A DNA stretch of 64,000 bases from Lentisphaerae bacterium ADurb.Bin082 (GCA_002070945.1 MWEG01000034.1:124001-188000), one strand, 5' to 3'; counted from the stretch's first letter, positions 54,209 to 62,545 are shown. The notes: generated by a model from the letters alone, not told the origin. Program-made: numbers and translations.

Positions 54209-55670
54209 GGCGCGGCTTGAGACAGAGCAATACAAAAGGCGCTGCGAGGAGCAGTCCGCCCAGCTTGTAGACCTGGCCAGGGCCAACTTGGCATTGTCAG
54301 GCACGATAGATGAACTCAGGCAAACCATTGACGGCCTCCATGGAACCATTGACGGTCTCCATGGAACCATTGACGGTCTCCATGGAACCATTGGCGAACT
54401 CAAGGAGACCATACGCGAACTCCAAGGCAAGCTGAACAGCAATTCGAAGAACAGCTCCCGGCACCCATCAAAGGACGGCTTCAACAAGCCCCGCCCGCGA
54501 GCCAGGCGGGAAAAGGGCGGGCGGAAGCCCGGCGGCCAGGCGGGCCATGCGGGGGCGCACATGGACGTGCCGCACGAGCCCGACGAGGTGCTGCGGCATC
54601 TTCCGGCGACATGCCTGTCATGCCCGCACCTTGCCGAATGCACGGCAAGGGGGGACGTCTTCGCCTGCGGGGAAAGGCGCTACGAGGTGAACGTGGTGGT
54701 CGGGACAAGGGGCACGGAGTACCGGTCGATGGAGGTCGCGGCATGCCCATGCGGGAAAACCGTGCCGGGGGTCCGCTTCCCGGAAAACATCCGCGCCCAT
54801 GTCCAGTACGGGGATTCCGTCACCGTGCTGGCCGGCCTGCTCAACACGTACGGGGCGGTTAGCTTCAACCGCATACGCGTGCTGCTTGGAAGCCTGATGG
54901 GCGTGGGGCTGTCCACCGGGACCGTCGCCGCCATGACCTCCCGGTGCGCCGGCAAGGTCGGCGGAACGCTTGCCGCGATAAGGGAGATGCTGGCGAAGGA
55001 GTGCGTCGTCCACTTCGACGAGACGGGGACGTACGTGAACGGAAAGACCGTCTGGGTGCACAATTCCTCCACGCCGCGCCTCACCTTCCAAGTCGTGGAC
55101 GCGAAGCGCAGGCAGGACGGCATGGAAGCCGGCGGGGTGCTTCCGGACTTCAGGGGCGTCGCCGTGCACGACTGCTGGAAATCCTACTGGAAATACGGGG
55201 ACGCCACGCATGCGGTATGCTGCGCGCATCTCCTCAGGGAGCTGACCTGGGTGGAGGAGTCCGGCTCCGGGCACGGCTGGGCGACGCGGTTCAAGTCGCT
55301 CCTGCTGGGCATGAAGAGGGCGAAGGAAAGGACGATGGCGCGGGAAAGGACGGAGATAAGCCGGTACTACAGTCGAAAATTTGATGCGGAGTACGACAGC
55401 ATCATCAAGGAGGCCGAGGCCGCCTGCCCGGAGCCGCCCGCCCCGCCTGGCGGGAAAAGGGGCAGGCGGAAAAAGGGAAAGGAACGCTCGCTCATCGAAC
55501 GCCTCAAGGAGCTCAAGGGTTCGATATGCCTGTTCCTGCACAATTTCGCTGTGCCGTTCGACAACAACCAGGCCGAACGCGACATCCGCAACGTGAAGAC
55601 CAAGGTGTCCGGCTGCTTCCGAACGGAAAGGGGCGCCCAGGACTATCTTGACGTCATGTCGTACCTCTGA
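54201..55670 (+). CDS. IS66 family transposase, C-terminus out of frame
   Basis: About 489 residues. An N-terminal coiled coil contains a heptad tandem repeat (TIDGLHG three times). The IS66 zinc-finger-like segment (CLSCPHLAEC) and the catalytic core follow: VVHFDETGTYVNGKTVWVHN and VAVHDCWKSYWKY supply aspartates, and NNQAERDIRNVKTKVSGCFR the glutamate. The frame stops at TGA 55668 after VMSYL. The expected last part continues in another frame (STGMKHGVSAFDALTAAFAG, to the TAG at 55751). A CTCT dinucleotide at the junction suggests a slippage mutation. The transposase may therefore be inactive or need frameshifting. Confidence 0.85.
   Translation: MPEARLETEQYKRRCEEQSAQLVDLARANLALSGTIDELRQTIDGLHGTIDGLHGTIDGLHGTIGELKETIRELQGKLNSNSKNSSRHPSKDGFNKPRPRARREKGGRKPGGQAGHAGAHMDVPHEPDEVLRHLPATCLSCPHLAECTARGDVFACGERRYEVNVVVGTRGTEYRSMEVAACPCGKTVPGVRFPENIRAHVQYGDSVTVLAGLLNTYGAVSFNRIRVLLGSLMGVGLSTGTVAAMTSRCAGKVGGTLAAIREMLAKECVVHFDETGTYVNGKTVWVHNSSTPRLTFQVVDAKRRQDGMEAGGVLPDFRGVAVHDCWKSYWKYGDATHAVCCAHLLRELTWVEESGSGHGWATRFKSLLLGMKRAKERTMARERTEISRYYSRKFDAEYDSIIKEAEAACPEPPAPPGGKRGRRKKGKERSLIERLKELKGSICLFLHNFAVPFDNNQAERDIRNVKTKVSGCFRTERGAQDYLDVMSYL
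54324..54393 (+). repeat. 21-bp tandem repeat in the transposase coiled coil
   Basis: Three full units of ACCATTGACGGTCTCCATGG plus A, and part of a fourth, encode repeated TIDGLHG heptads. The units differ by only one base, so the expansion is recent. Confidence 0.85.
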
Positions 55671-55858
55671 GCACGGGCATGAAGCACGGCGTCAGCGCAT
55701 TCGACGCCTTGACCGCCGCCTTTGCAGGCAACGGAACCATCGTCCTCCAGTAGATGCCGGCGACTGTTTTGCCTATGATGGATGGCAGGATAACATGGCG
55801 GCATTATCTTAGGCAGTATCCAAGAAGCTCACATGAGATGGGGTTCTGAATAGTTACT

Positions 55859-56083
55859 ATGTTAGTTTCCTGAATTTTTTACACTTAAAAAGCTTATGTT
55901 CTTGATTATGAAGTGATTGTATCAAAAATCAAAAGGAAATGTTGAGTGTTATTTTACACTCAATACTAACTTTGTATAGTCCTATAGTTCAATGAGATAC
56001 GCTATTGAGTGTAAAAATGTTAGGAAGTTCACATACTAATATCATAACCGAAAATACCGCCAAGTCTCAGCCGTATCGTCGGT
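55859..56083. other. AT-rich intergenic region with repeated TTGAGTGTAAA-like sites
   Basis: No gene is seen. Perfect arms TTGAGTGT (55942-55949) and ACACTCAA (55956-55963) form a palindrome, TTGAGTGTAAAA recurs at 56005-56016, and TTTACACTTAA lies at 55878-55888. The strip is far more AT-rich than the core gene next to it, so it probably belongs to the imported block. Confidence 0.45.
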
Positions 56084-57982
56084 TCACGGCTTGAAATCGA
56101 TTTCGATGCCTGCTTCAGCGTTGATGGGGAGGATTTTTCCGGTGGCCAGCTCCTGATAGCTGGTACGGCAGTAGTCGCGGAGCCGGTCAGCGCCAAAGCC
56201 GATGCTCCCGTGGCGTGGAATTAGGGTCGCGGTTACGGTGACGCCGCCGTCCTGGTCTGCATGCAGCTCTGGAATCGTTGCTTCCAGCCAGGTGATGAAC
56301 CGGTCAGTGCGGATAGTTTCAGGACCAAAGGAATACGACTGCCCCTGGTGCTCCAAACTGCCAGACCAGACAGCGCCCCGCGACGCTTGCATCGGCAGGC
56401 GGACGGTCGCCGTTGGCAAGAGCTGGCGTTGTTCATCTGCGCCAAGGGCGGATAGCGATGACACGGGCAGGAGCAGGCGTTTTTCAATGCGGATGCCCGC
56501 CGCCGGCACTTCGTAAATCGCCATGCCGCCGATGCTGAGCGGGCCGTGGTCATAGACCCTGACCGTGTCAGCAGTGACGACGGCGACGCCAGCCGGGCGG
56601 AAACGGCGCATGAAAGCCGCTTCGACGGAGTCCTGATATGTGGAAAAGGCGGCATTGACTAAGAAAATGGCGACGACGACGGCCAGGCCGTGGCCGAGAA
56701 TAGACTGGCGCCGGGCGTCCGGAGCCAGTCGCCGCAAGACGGTCGGCAGCTGCAGAAAATGGTCGATGCCAGCGCCAGCGACTACGCACAGCAACGGCAG
56801 CGCGCCAATGCGGAAGCGCGCCAGTATGTAGAACATCACGGTGCCGAGGCAGTAGGCGAGAATCATGTACGTCAGCAGCAGCCGCGGCGGCGAGGCCCTG
56901 GTCGCAGTGAGCATTCCGATGACAGCCAGCGTGCCGATGACAGCAAAAGGAAGCAGCACGGGCCAGGACAGCAGGCGGCTGGCACGGCCGTCAAGGCTGA
57001 TATTGATGTTGTTGGCAATCTCCTGGCGGTGCCAGAACAGCAGAAAGGCGCGGAATTTCAGTTCTATCACCTGGAGCGGCTCGCGCTTGAACCAGCGGAG
57101 AATCTGGGTCGGGACGCTGACGCGCCCGTCCTCCGGGCGTCTTTCGGCCTGCGTACACCAGTCGTGATAAGTAAGCGGGTATTCCAAGCCGCCGGGCGGC
57201 GCTTCTGGGGTATTGCCCAAAGCCAGGACTTTGTCGCCAGCTGTGGAAGCGCCGCACCAGCGTCCCGTGTACTGGCGGTTCTTCCAGGCGAACGGCATTT
57301 GCGGCGCATAGAAAATAGCGACGGTGGCAGCGGCAATGGCGACGGCCCGCCAGGGCTTGCGGCGATTGCGCCAGGCGGCCAGCGCCAGGATTCCCGGGAG
57401 CATCAGCAGGGCATTGCCCCGGGTCAAGGCTGCGGCCGCCGCGATGGCAGCGGTGAGCAGCCAGTCTGGCCAGCGGTTGCGGCACCAGGATTGCAGGGCA
57501 GCCAAGAGCAGCAGGCTCATCCAAAAGCTGCTGAGCACTTCCAGGAGCAGGAAGGGAGTGTAGAAGACATGGAAGCGGCTCAGAGCTAGCAGGGCGGCAG
57601 CAGCGATGCCGGCTCGGCGCCCGTACAGGCGAGCAGCAGCCAGGCCAGTCAGCCAGACTGCGCCAGCGCCAAGCAAAGCCTGGGCAAACATAGTCGCCCA
57701 GGCACCGTCATCGAAAACACGGTAGAACAACGGCAGAAAAAGACTATAGTAGAAGGGCTGGTAGTCAAAATGATCAGGCCAGTCGCCAGCGGCAATCTCG
57801 CGGCCTAAGCGCTGGTACGTCGCCATGTCGGTGGCGACAGCAGGCGTGCGGACAGACGGCGTGTGCCGCAGCTCCCAGCAGACGGCGAGGCGGATCAGCA
57901 AAGCAGCGAGGGCGATGGCGGCGAGGACGTGGATGAACCGCCGGCCCGCCAGCCAGCGAGGCATAGTGGATAGTGACGTCAT
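56084..57982 (-). CDS. GT-C fold membrane glycosyltransferase (PMT/ArnT-like)
   Basis: About 632 residues from ATG 57982; an upstream in-frame ATG at 58069 lacks support, and neither has a clear ribosome-binding site. Ten or more hydrophobic helices fill the first 420 residues. The first outside loop has acidic and tyrosine residues (VATDMATYQRLGREIAAGDW) as in polyprenyl-phosphate-sugar transferases of the GT39/GT83 type. A soluble C-terminal region of about 190 residues follows. It probably transfers a sugar from a lipid carrier to protein or lipid at the outer face of the inner membrane. The exact acceptor is unknown. It is divergent from hisB. Confidence 0.78.
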   Translation of the reverse strand: MTSLSTMPRWLAGRRFIHVLAAIALAALLIRLAVCWELRHTPSVRTPAVATDMATYQRLGREIAAGDWPDHFDYQPFYYSLFLPLFYRVFDDGAWATMFAQALLGAGAVWLTGLAAARLYGRRAGIAAAALLALSRFHVFYTPFLLLEVLSSFWMSLLLLAALQSWCRNRWPDWLLTAAIAAAAALTRGNALLMLPGILALAAWRNRRKPWRAVAIAAATVAIFYAPQMPFAWKNRQYTGRWCGASTAGDKVLALGNTPEAPPGGLEYPLTYHDWCTQAERRPEDGRVSVPTQILRWFKREPLQVIELKFRAFLLFWHRQEIANNINISLDGRASRLLSWPVLLPFAVIGTLAVIGMLTATRASPPRLLLTYMILAYCLGTVMFYILARFRIGALPLLCVVAGAGIDHFLQLPTVLRRLAPDARRQSILGHGLAVVVAIFLVNAAFSTYQDSVEAAFMRRFRPAGVAVVTADTVRVYDHGPLSIGGMAIYEVPAAGIRIEKRLLLPVSSLSALGADEQRQLLPTATVRLPMQASRGAVWSGSLEHQGQSYSFGPETIRTDRFITWLEATIPELHADQDGGVTVTATLIPRHGSIGFGADRLRDYCRTSYQELATGKILPINAEAGIEIDFKP

Positions 57983-58082
57983 GGCAGGAGAAGAAAAGTG
58001 AGGATGCCGAGATGGACGGTGGAAAAGTGAAAACACAATAGGCGTCTTTGCCCGAATATCAAGCCGCAACCGGTCAGATTGC

Positions 58083-58110
58083 TTTGCAAATCGCGTCTGG
58101 GCTGTATATT
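58083..58110 (+). promoter_or_regulatory. Possible promoter of hisB
   Basis: TTTGCA (58083-58088) and TATATT (58105-58110) are 16 bp apart, about 90 bp before the hisB start. Spacing is acceptable and the match moderate. Confidence 0.35.
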
Positions 58111-58198
58111 ATCTACTTGTTAATTCAGATTGTCAGGAAGTGCTTGCGGCCCTGCCGGGGTCGCTGAAGGCCGTTTTGGCCGCAGCAAGGATGAGGAT

Positions 58199-58789
58199 AT
58201 GAGCCGTTCTGCAACCATAGAGCGCAAGACCAAGGAAACCGAGATTGCCGTGGCGCTGGACCTGGATGGGGTTCGCGACGTGTGCGTTGAGACCGGACTG
58301 CCGTTTTTCGATCACATGCTGAACGCCTGTGCGTGTCACGGCGGCTTTGGGCTGACGTTGACCGCGCACGGCGACTTGGAGATTGACGCTCATCACACTA
58401 TGGAGGACGTGGGACTCGCGCTTGGCCAGGCGTTGAAGAACGCACTGGGTGACAAGCGCGGGATAACTCGCTTTGGCAATGCCCTCATTCCGATGGATGA
58501 GGCCCTGGCGCGAGTCGTCCTTGACCTCTCCGGCCGGCCCCATTTGTCGTGGCGAGCCGCTTTTCCCGAGACCTTGGCCGGCGGCATCTCCTGCCGGCTG
58601 TTCCGGGAATTCTTCCAGGCTTTAGTCAACACGGGCGGCTTGACCGTGCACGTTGACCTGCTCGCGGCAGAAGAGTCCCACCACGGCCTGGAGGCCATTT
58701 TCAAGGCTTTTGGCCGGGCCCTGGCCCAGGCCGTCGCCGTGAGCGACCGGCCAGGCGCTGTCCCCTCGACTAAGGGCGTCCTGGAATGA
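58199..58789 (+). CDS. hisB: Imidazoleglycerol-phosphate dehydratase
   Basis: About 196 residues; ATG 58199 lies after AAGGATGAGG. All metal-binding motifs of IGPD are present: FFDHML, DAHHTMEDVGLALGQAL with two histidines, and EESHHGLEAIFKAFGRAL near the C-terminus. It converts imidazoleglycerol phosphate to imidazoleacetol phosphate, step six of histidine synthesis, using Mn ions in a 24-mer. It is the single-domain form, without the phosphatase domain fused in enterobacteria. No other his gene is adjacent; thrS follows 190 bp downstream behind its own promoter. Confidence 0.95.
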   Translation: MSRSATIERKTKETEIAVALDLDGVRDVCVETGLPFFDHMLNACACHGGFGLTLTAHGDLEIDAHHTMEDVGLALGQALKNALGDKRGITRFGNALIPMDEALARVVLDLSGRPHLSWRAAFPETLAGGISCRLFREFFQALVNTGGLTVHVDLLAAEESHHGLEAIFKAFGRALAQAVAVSDRPGAVPSTKGVLE

Positions 58790-58922
58790 TGGCTTCCCGT
58801 CCCCCGCGTCCATCGGCTTTGCCGCTATCAGCTTGGCGTTTCGACGCATTGGCCTTTTGGTCGCTCGGCCTGAACGTCTTGGCCGCCAGGAACGGCGCCA
58901 GCCCCACAGTCGCTGCTTATCT

Positions 58923-58951
58923 TTGTTCACATCCTTAATTATTGATATATT
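58923..58951 (+). promoter_or_regulatory. Probable promoter of thrS
   Basis: TTGTTC (58923-58928) and TATATT (58946-58951) are separated by exactly 17 bp in AT-rich DNA, with the start codon 29 bp after the -10. The short leader leaves no room for a T-box. Confidence 0.5.
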
Positions 58952-58979
58952 TATTCGCATATTTTAGGAGAAGGAACTC

Positions 58980-60707
58980 ATGTCAGAAGAGTGTTTGCAT
59001 GCGATGCGCCACAGTGCGGCGCACATCATGGCCGCAGCAGTGCAGAAATTGTTTCCCGATGCCAAGTTTGACATTGGGCCGTCCACGGAGGAAGGCTTCT
59101 ACTACGACTTTGACATGTCGCACCGCCTGACGCCTGAGGATTTGAAGGAGATCGAGAAGGAAATGCGCAAGATGCTGGGGCGCAAGCTGCCTTTTGAGCG
59201 CATGGAGGTGTCCCGCGAGGAAGCCCATAAGAAATTCGCTGACCTAGGGCAGACGTTCAAGCTGTCCCGGTTGGACGACATTCCGGAAGGCGAAGTCGTC
59301 AGCCTGTACCAGGTCGGCGATTTTCTCGATCTGTGCCGCGGCCCGCACGTTGAGCACAGCGGCCAGATCGGGGCGGTCAAACTCCTGTCCATCGCAGGGT
59401 CGTATTTCCGCGGCAGCGAGAAGAATCCGATGTTGCAGCGCATTTATGGCACGGCTTTTGCGACCAAGGAGGATTTGCAGGCGTATCTTGACCGCATTGA
59501 GGAGGCCAAGAAGCGCGACCATCGTCGCATCGGGACAGAGATGGAGTTGTTCAGCACGCACGAGGAGATCGGCCCTGGGCTGGTCTGCTGGCATCCCAAT
59601 GGGGCGCGGGTTCGGCATGTGATTGAGACCTTCTGGAAGGACGCCCATTACGCGCACGGCTACGAGCTGCTCTACACTCCCCATGTCGGCCGGGCTTTGC
59701 TCTGGGAGACCAGCGGCCATCTTGATTTCTACCGCGAAGGCATGTATTCGTCCATGGAAATTGACGATGACCCCTACTACGTCAAGCCGATGAACTGCCC
59801 GTTCCACATTGAAATCTACAAGGATCGTCCGCGCTCCTACCGTGAGCTGCCGCTGCGCTGGGCCGAGCTAGGCACGGTGTACCGCTATGAGAAGGCCGGT
59901 GTGCTGCATGGACTCCTGCGCGTCCGCGGCTTCACCCAGGATGACGCCCATATCATCTGCACGCCAGAACAGATTGAGTCTGAAATCCAGGAGGTGCTCC
60001 GGTTTAGCCTATATATCTGGAAATGCTTTGGCTTCAAGGAGATCAAGGCTTATCTCGCCACCCGTCCAGAGAAGGCGGTTGGCGACGACCGGATGTGGTC
60101 CCAGGCCCTGGTGTCGTTGGAAAAGGCCGTTCGCGCTGAAGGCATTGATTGCGAAGTAGACGAAGGCGGCGGCGCTTTCTACGGGCCCAAGATCGACTTG
60201 AAGATCAAGGACGCCCTGGGCCGCGAATGGCAGACGACGACGATCCAGTTCGACTTCAATCTGCCCGAGCGTTTTGACATGACCTACATTGGCCAGGACG
60301 GCCAGAAGCATCGCCCGTACATGGTGCATCGGGCGCTGCTGGGATCCCTGGAGCGTTTTTTCGGGATTTTAGTCGAGCACTACGCTGGCGCTTTTCCGCT
60401 TTGGCTGGCGCCGGAGCAGGTGCGGATTCTTCCGATCAGCGAGAAGTTCATGGACTATGCCGAGGAGCTGGCGGCTCGCCTGAAGGCTGTTCCGGTTCGG
60501 GTCACGGTGGACAGCGAGGCTGATCCGATTGGCGCCAAGATTCGCCGCGGCCGCAATCAGCGCTTGCCGTATCTCCTGATCGTCGGCGAGCGGGAGGCTG
60601 CCAGCGGCGAGGTCGCGGTTCGCAGCCGGGCGCAGGGCGAAGAAGGAGCAATGCCGTTTGATGACTTCCTGGCTCGCGTGCAGGACGAAATCGCCGCGCG
60701 CAGCTGA
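58980..60707 (+). CDS. thrS: Threonyl-tRNA synthetase lacking the TGS domain
   Basis: About 575 residues; AGGAGAAGGA lies just before ATG 58980. The protein starts directly with the editing (N2) domain: HSAAHIMAAAVQKLFPDAKF with its HxxxH, then CRGPHVEHSG. The class II core has the zinc ligands in MNCPFH, DAHIIC and MVHRALLGS, and motif 2 in YRYEKAGVLHGLLRVRGFTQ. The anticodon-binding domain ends the protein (VRILPISEKFMDYAEELAAR). It charges tRNA-Thr. Typical bacterial ThrS has a TGS domain of about 60 residues in front; none is encoded upstream. A strong terminator follows. Confidence 0.95.
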   Translation: MSEECLHAMRHSAAHIMAAAVQKLFPDAKFDIGPSTEEGFYYDFDMSHRLTPEDLKEIEKEMRKMLGRKLPFERMEVSREEAHKKFADLGQTFKLSRLDDIPEGEVVSLYQVGDFLDLCRGPHVEHSGQIGAVKLLSIAGSYFRGSEKNPMLQRIYGTAFATKEDLQAYLDRIEEAKKRDHRRIGTEMELFSTHEEIGPGLVCWHPNGARVRHVIETFWKDAHYAHGYELLYTPHVGRALLWETSGHLDFYREGMYSSMEIDDDPYYVKPMNCPFHIEIYKDRPRSYRELPLRWAELGTVYRYEKAGVLHGLLRVRGFTQDDAHIICTPEQIESEIQEVLRFSLYIWKCFGFKEIKAYLATRPEKAVGDDRMWSQALVSLEKAVRAEGIDCEVDEGGGAFYGPKIDLKIKDALGREWQTTTIQFDFNLPERFDMTYIGQDGQKHRPYMVHRALLGSLERFFGILVEHYAGAFPLWLAPEQVRILPISEKFMDYAEELAARLKAVPVRVTVDSEADPIGAKIRRGRNQRLPYLLIVGEREAASGEVAVRSRAQGEEGAMPFDDFLARVQDEIAARS

Positions 60708-60716
60708 CAAATGGGT

Positions 60717-60766
60717 CGCGGTTCCGACCGGCAGGGGCACCGGTCGGAACCGCGGCTTTGTTTTTT
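60717..60766 (+). terminator. Rho-independent terminator of thrS
   Basis: Perfect 15-bp arms CGCGGTTCCGACCGG (60717-60731) and CCGGTCGGAACCGCG (60740-60754) have an 8-nt loop, and TTTTTT follows after a short GCTTTG. No gene lies between here and infC (60767-60997). Confidence 0.92.
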
Positions 60767-60983
60767 CGCGGTTCGTCGTTGGTCAAAAAAAATATCTTGC
60801 GCTTGCCAAACGTGATTTGCGAGTTAAAGTGAGAGATGATTAGCGGAAGGTGTCTTTGATTGTGGCGTTGGATTGTCGCCTTCCCCGGTCGATTTGGGGA
60901 CTTTTGTCGTTTTGTTTCGAGTGTGGTCTTTCGGCTGTTGTCTGATGTTCGGCGGCGGCTGTTTTAGGTATTAACAAGAATAT

Positions 60984-61000
60984 AGGAGGATCCTCCCATC
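60984..61000 (+). promoter_or_regulatory. infC: Ribosome-binding site and AUC start codon of infC
   Basis: AGGAGG (60984-60989) stands 8 bp before ATC at 60998. The frame has a TAG at 60983 and no ATG, GTG or TTG between the Shine-Dalgarno sequence and 61051. GGAGGATCCTCC is a perfect palindrome that could fold the site into a short stem. Start with a rare codon of the AUU/AUC type is the classic device by which IF3 limits its own synthesis. Confidence 0.75.
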
Positions 61001-61516
61001 GCACGTCAGCTTAAATTTGGTGACCGTTTTTTCCGGGGGCGCACCGTACGGTTGCTCTCGGACACAAACGAGCAGCTTGGTTTAGTCTCATTTGAGGAGG
61101 CACTGGAGCGCGCCCGCACCGCTGGTCTGGACTTGGTCGAGATAGCAGGCAAGGTCGAGCCGCCGGTCTGCCGCATCATGGACTATGGCAAGTACCAGTA
61201 CGAGGAGAGCAAGCGCCAGCGCGAAGCCAAGCGCAAGCAGGTTCAGCAGAAAGTCAAGGAAGTCAAGCTGCATCCTAATATCGACGACAACGATCTCAAC
61301 ACAAAAACGCGCCACGTGATTGAATTTTTGGCAAAGGGCGATAAAGTAAAGGTTCTTTTGGTGTATCGTGGTCGTGAGATGGCTCATCCCGAGATTGGCC
61401 AGCAGGTTGTCGAGCGTTTGCTCAAAGGCGTTGGCGACGCTGCCATCATTGATTCTTCTCCGAGGCAGCTTGGCAGGAACTACCAGCTGATTCTCGCCCC
61501 GAAACCCCAGAAATAA
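60998..61516 (+). CDS. infC: Translation initiation factor IF-3
   Basis: About 172 residues if started at ATC 60998. The N-terminal part (ARQLKFGDRFFRGRTVRLLS, DTNEQLGLVSFEEALERART, DLVEIAGKVEPPVCRIMDYG) and the linker helix (KYQYEESKRQREAKRKQ) match IF-3. The C-terminal domain has EVKLHPNIDDNDLNTKTRHV and VYRGREMAHPEIG. A start at TTG 61052 would remove strand one and lacks a ribosome-binding site. IF-3 binds the 30S subunit and checks the start codon. The order infC-rpmI-rplT is the widely conserved bacterial one. Confidence 0.93.
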   Translation: MARQLKFGDRFFRGRTVRLLSDTNEQLGLVSFEEALERARTAGLDLVEIAGKVEPPVCRIMDYGKYQYEESKRQREAKRKQVQQKVKEVKLHPNIDDNDLNTKTRHVIEFLAKGDKVKVLLVYRGREMAHPEIGQQVVERLLKGVGDAAIIDSSPRQLGRNYQLILAPKPQK

Positions 61517-61730
61517 CCTGGCGCGGCCTTGTGGCGTTGACCGGAAGCTCCCGGCCTGGGGGAATCTCAGGCTGCGGAGTGTTTTTGTTGTCATCGTTTG
61601 CATTGGCGGGATGCGACCAGCCGGGTTCGTCGGATAGCCGAGCCTGGAGACGATGTGTGATCGACCTGGCCCGCAGGGTGCGGTGACCGGGTAAACCATA
61701 AACAGGATCAGACCAAAGGACAAGACTACA

Positions 61731-61931
61731 ATGCCTAAGATGAAGACCAGAAAGGCCGCTGCGAAGCGCTTTAAGCAGACGGGTACCGGCAAGTTCCGTC
61801 ACTATCGCGCCAACGGCCGCCATATTTTGACGAAGAAGAGTTCCAAGCGCAAGCGCCGCCTGGGTCAGGACGCTGCTGTGAAGTCGACTGAGATCAGCCG
61901 TTTGAAGGCTTCTCTGCCGTACGGTCTGTGA
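61731..61931 (+). CDS. rpmI: 50S ribosomal protein L35
   Basis: 66 residues: MPKMKTRKAAAKRFKQTGTG at the start, then the basic KFRHYRANGRHILTKKSSKR and a C-terminal ISRLKASLPYGL. Length and sequence are typical for L35. AAGGA lies about 10 bp upstream of the ATG. The 214-bp gap to infC has no gene that I can support and may hold a leader for feedback control by L20, although no specific structure was recognised. Confidence 0.97.
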   Translation: MPKMKTRKAAAKRFKQTGTGKFRHYRANGRHILTKKSSKRKRRLGQDAAVKSTEISRLKASLPYGL

Positions 61932-62024
61932 TGTAGGCGTCGAATCAGGAAGCAGACAGAGTCAGAAGCGTGAATCGGCCCGGGGCGAAGCGCCAGGGCC
62001 GGGAAGTCTTGGAGATAAGAGAAA

Positions 62025-62378
62025 ATGTCAAGAACAACTAGTGCAGTTTCATCCCGCAAGCGCCGCAAGAAGGTCTTGAAGATGGCGCGCGGTTTCCGCG
62101 GCAATCGCAGCAAGCTGATCCGGATGGCGTATGGCGCTGTTGATCGCGCCATGGCGAACGCCTACATTGGCCGCAAGCAGAAGAAGCAGCAGTACCGTGC
62201 GTTGTGGACGGTTCGCATCAACGCCGCCTGCCGCGCCCTTGATTTCAAGTACAGCTGGCTGATTGACGGCATGCGCAAGGCCGGCATTGAGCTGGACCGG
62301 AAACAGCTGGCCGAGATGGCGGTCAATGACAGCGCGGCGTTCGCCAAGGTCGTCGAGGCCGCCAGGAAGGCGCGTTGA
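62025..62378 (+). CDS. rplT: 50S ribosomal protein L20
   Basis: 117 residues: an RNA-binding basic N-terminus (SSRKRRKKVLKMARGFRGNR), then AYIGRKQKKQQYRALWTVRI, INAACRALDFKYSWLIDGMR and the C-terminal globular part. GGAGATAAGA lies upstream of the start. It organises 23S rRNA early in 50S assembly and in many bacteria represses infC-rpmI-rplT. It follows rpmI by 93 bp and ends the operon. Confidence 0.97.
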   Translation: MSRTTSAVSSRKRRKKVLKMARGFRGNRSKLIRMAYGAVDRAMANAYIGRKQKKQQYRALWTVRINAACRALDFKYSWLIDGMRKAGIELDRKQLAEMAVNDSAAFAKVVEAARKAR

Positions 62379-62426
62379 CAACTGAACGCAACCTGCGCCT
62401 AAGACAGCGCCGCGTCCATCTACCTG

Positions 62427-62472
62427 AGCGCATCACCCCCCTAGCCGGCCGGTTGATGCGCTTTTTGTTTTT
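62427..62472 (+). terminator. Rho-independent terminator of infC-rpmI-rplT
   Basis: Arms AGCGCATCA (62427-62435) and TGATGCGCT (62454-62462) enclose a GC-rich loop and are followed by TTTTTGTTTTT. Confidence 0.85.
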
Positions 62473-62504
62473 CAGCGGCGTTGGCCAGCCTGGCGCATGC
62501 GCAA

Positions 62505-62538
62505 CAAAAAGCCGCTGCGGTCAATGACCGCAGCGGCT
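62505..62538 (-). terminator. Rho-independent terminator of tRNA-Glu
   Basis: On the minus strand AGCCGCTGCGGTCA pairs with TGACCGCAGCGGCT across a tight loop and TTTTTG follows. It starts 8 bp after the tRNA 3' end. Confidence 0.88.
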
Positions 62539-62545
62539 GGGAAAA

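Larger units (their letters stand above)
53696..55858 (+). mobile_element. IS66-family insertion sequence
   Basis: The element carries a small accessory ORF and a transposase gene in very GC-rich DNA. Terminal inverted repeats are AGTAACTATTCAAACCCC at the left (from 53696) and, on the other strand, AGTAACTATTCAGAACCCC at the right (ending 55858). The flanking 8 bp do not match, so no target duplication is seen. It sits right behind the stop of mad8 without damaging the gene. Confidence 0.75.

Noticed and set aside
54618..55541. 307-codon minus-strand ORF inside the IS66 transposase
   Set aside because: It is antisense to a gene with intact catalytic motifs; composition explains the open frame.
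53688..55866. 8-bp target site duplication of the IS66 element
   Set aside because: The bases next to the two terminal repeats (ATAATATC and ATGTTAGT) do not match.
61052..61516. infC start at TTG 61052
   Set aside because: It would cut the conserved N-terminus and lacks a ribosome-binding site; ATC 60998 has AGGAGG at the right distance.
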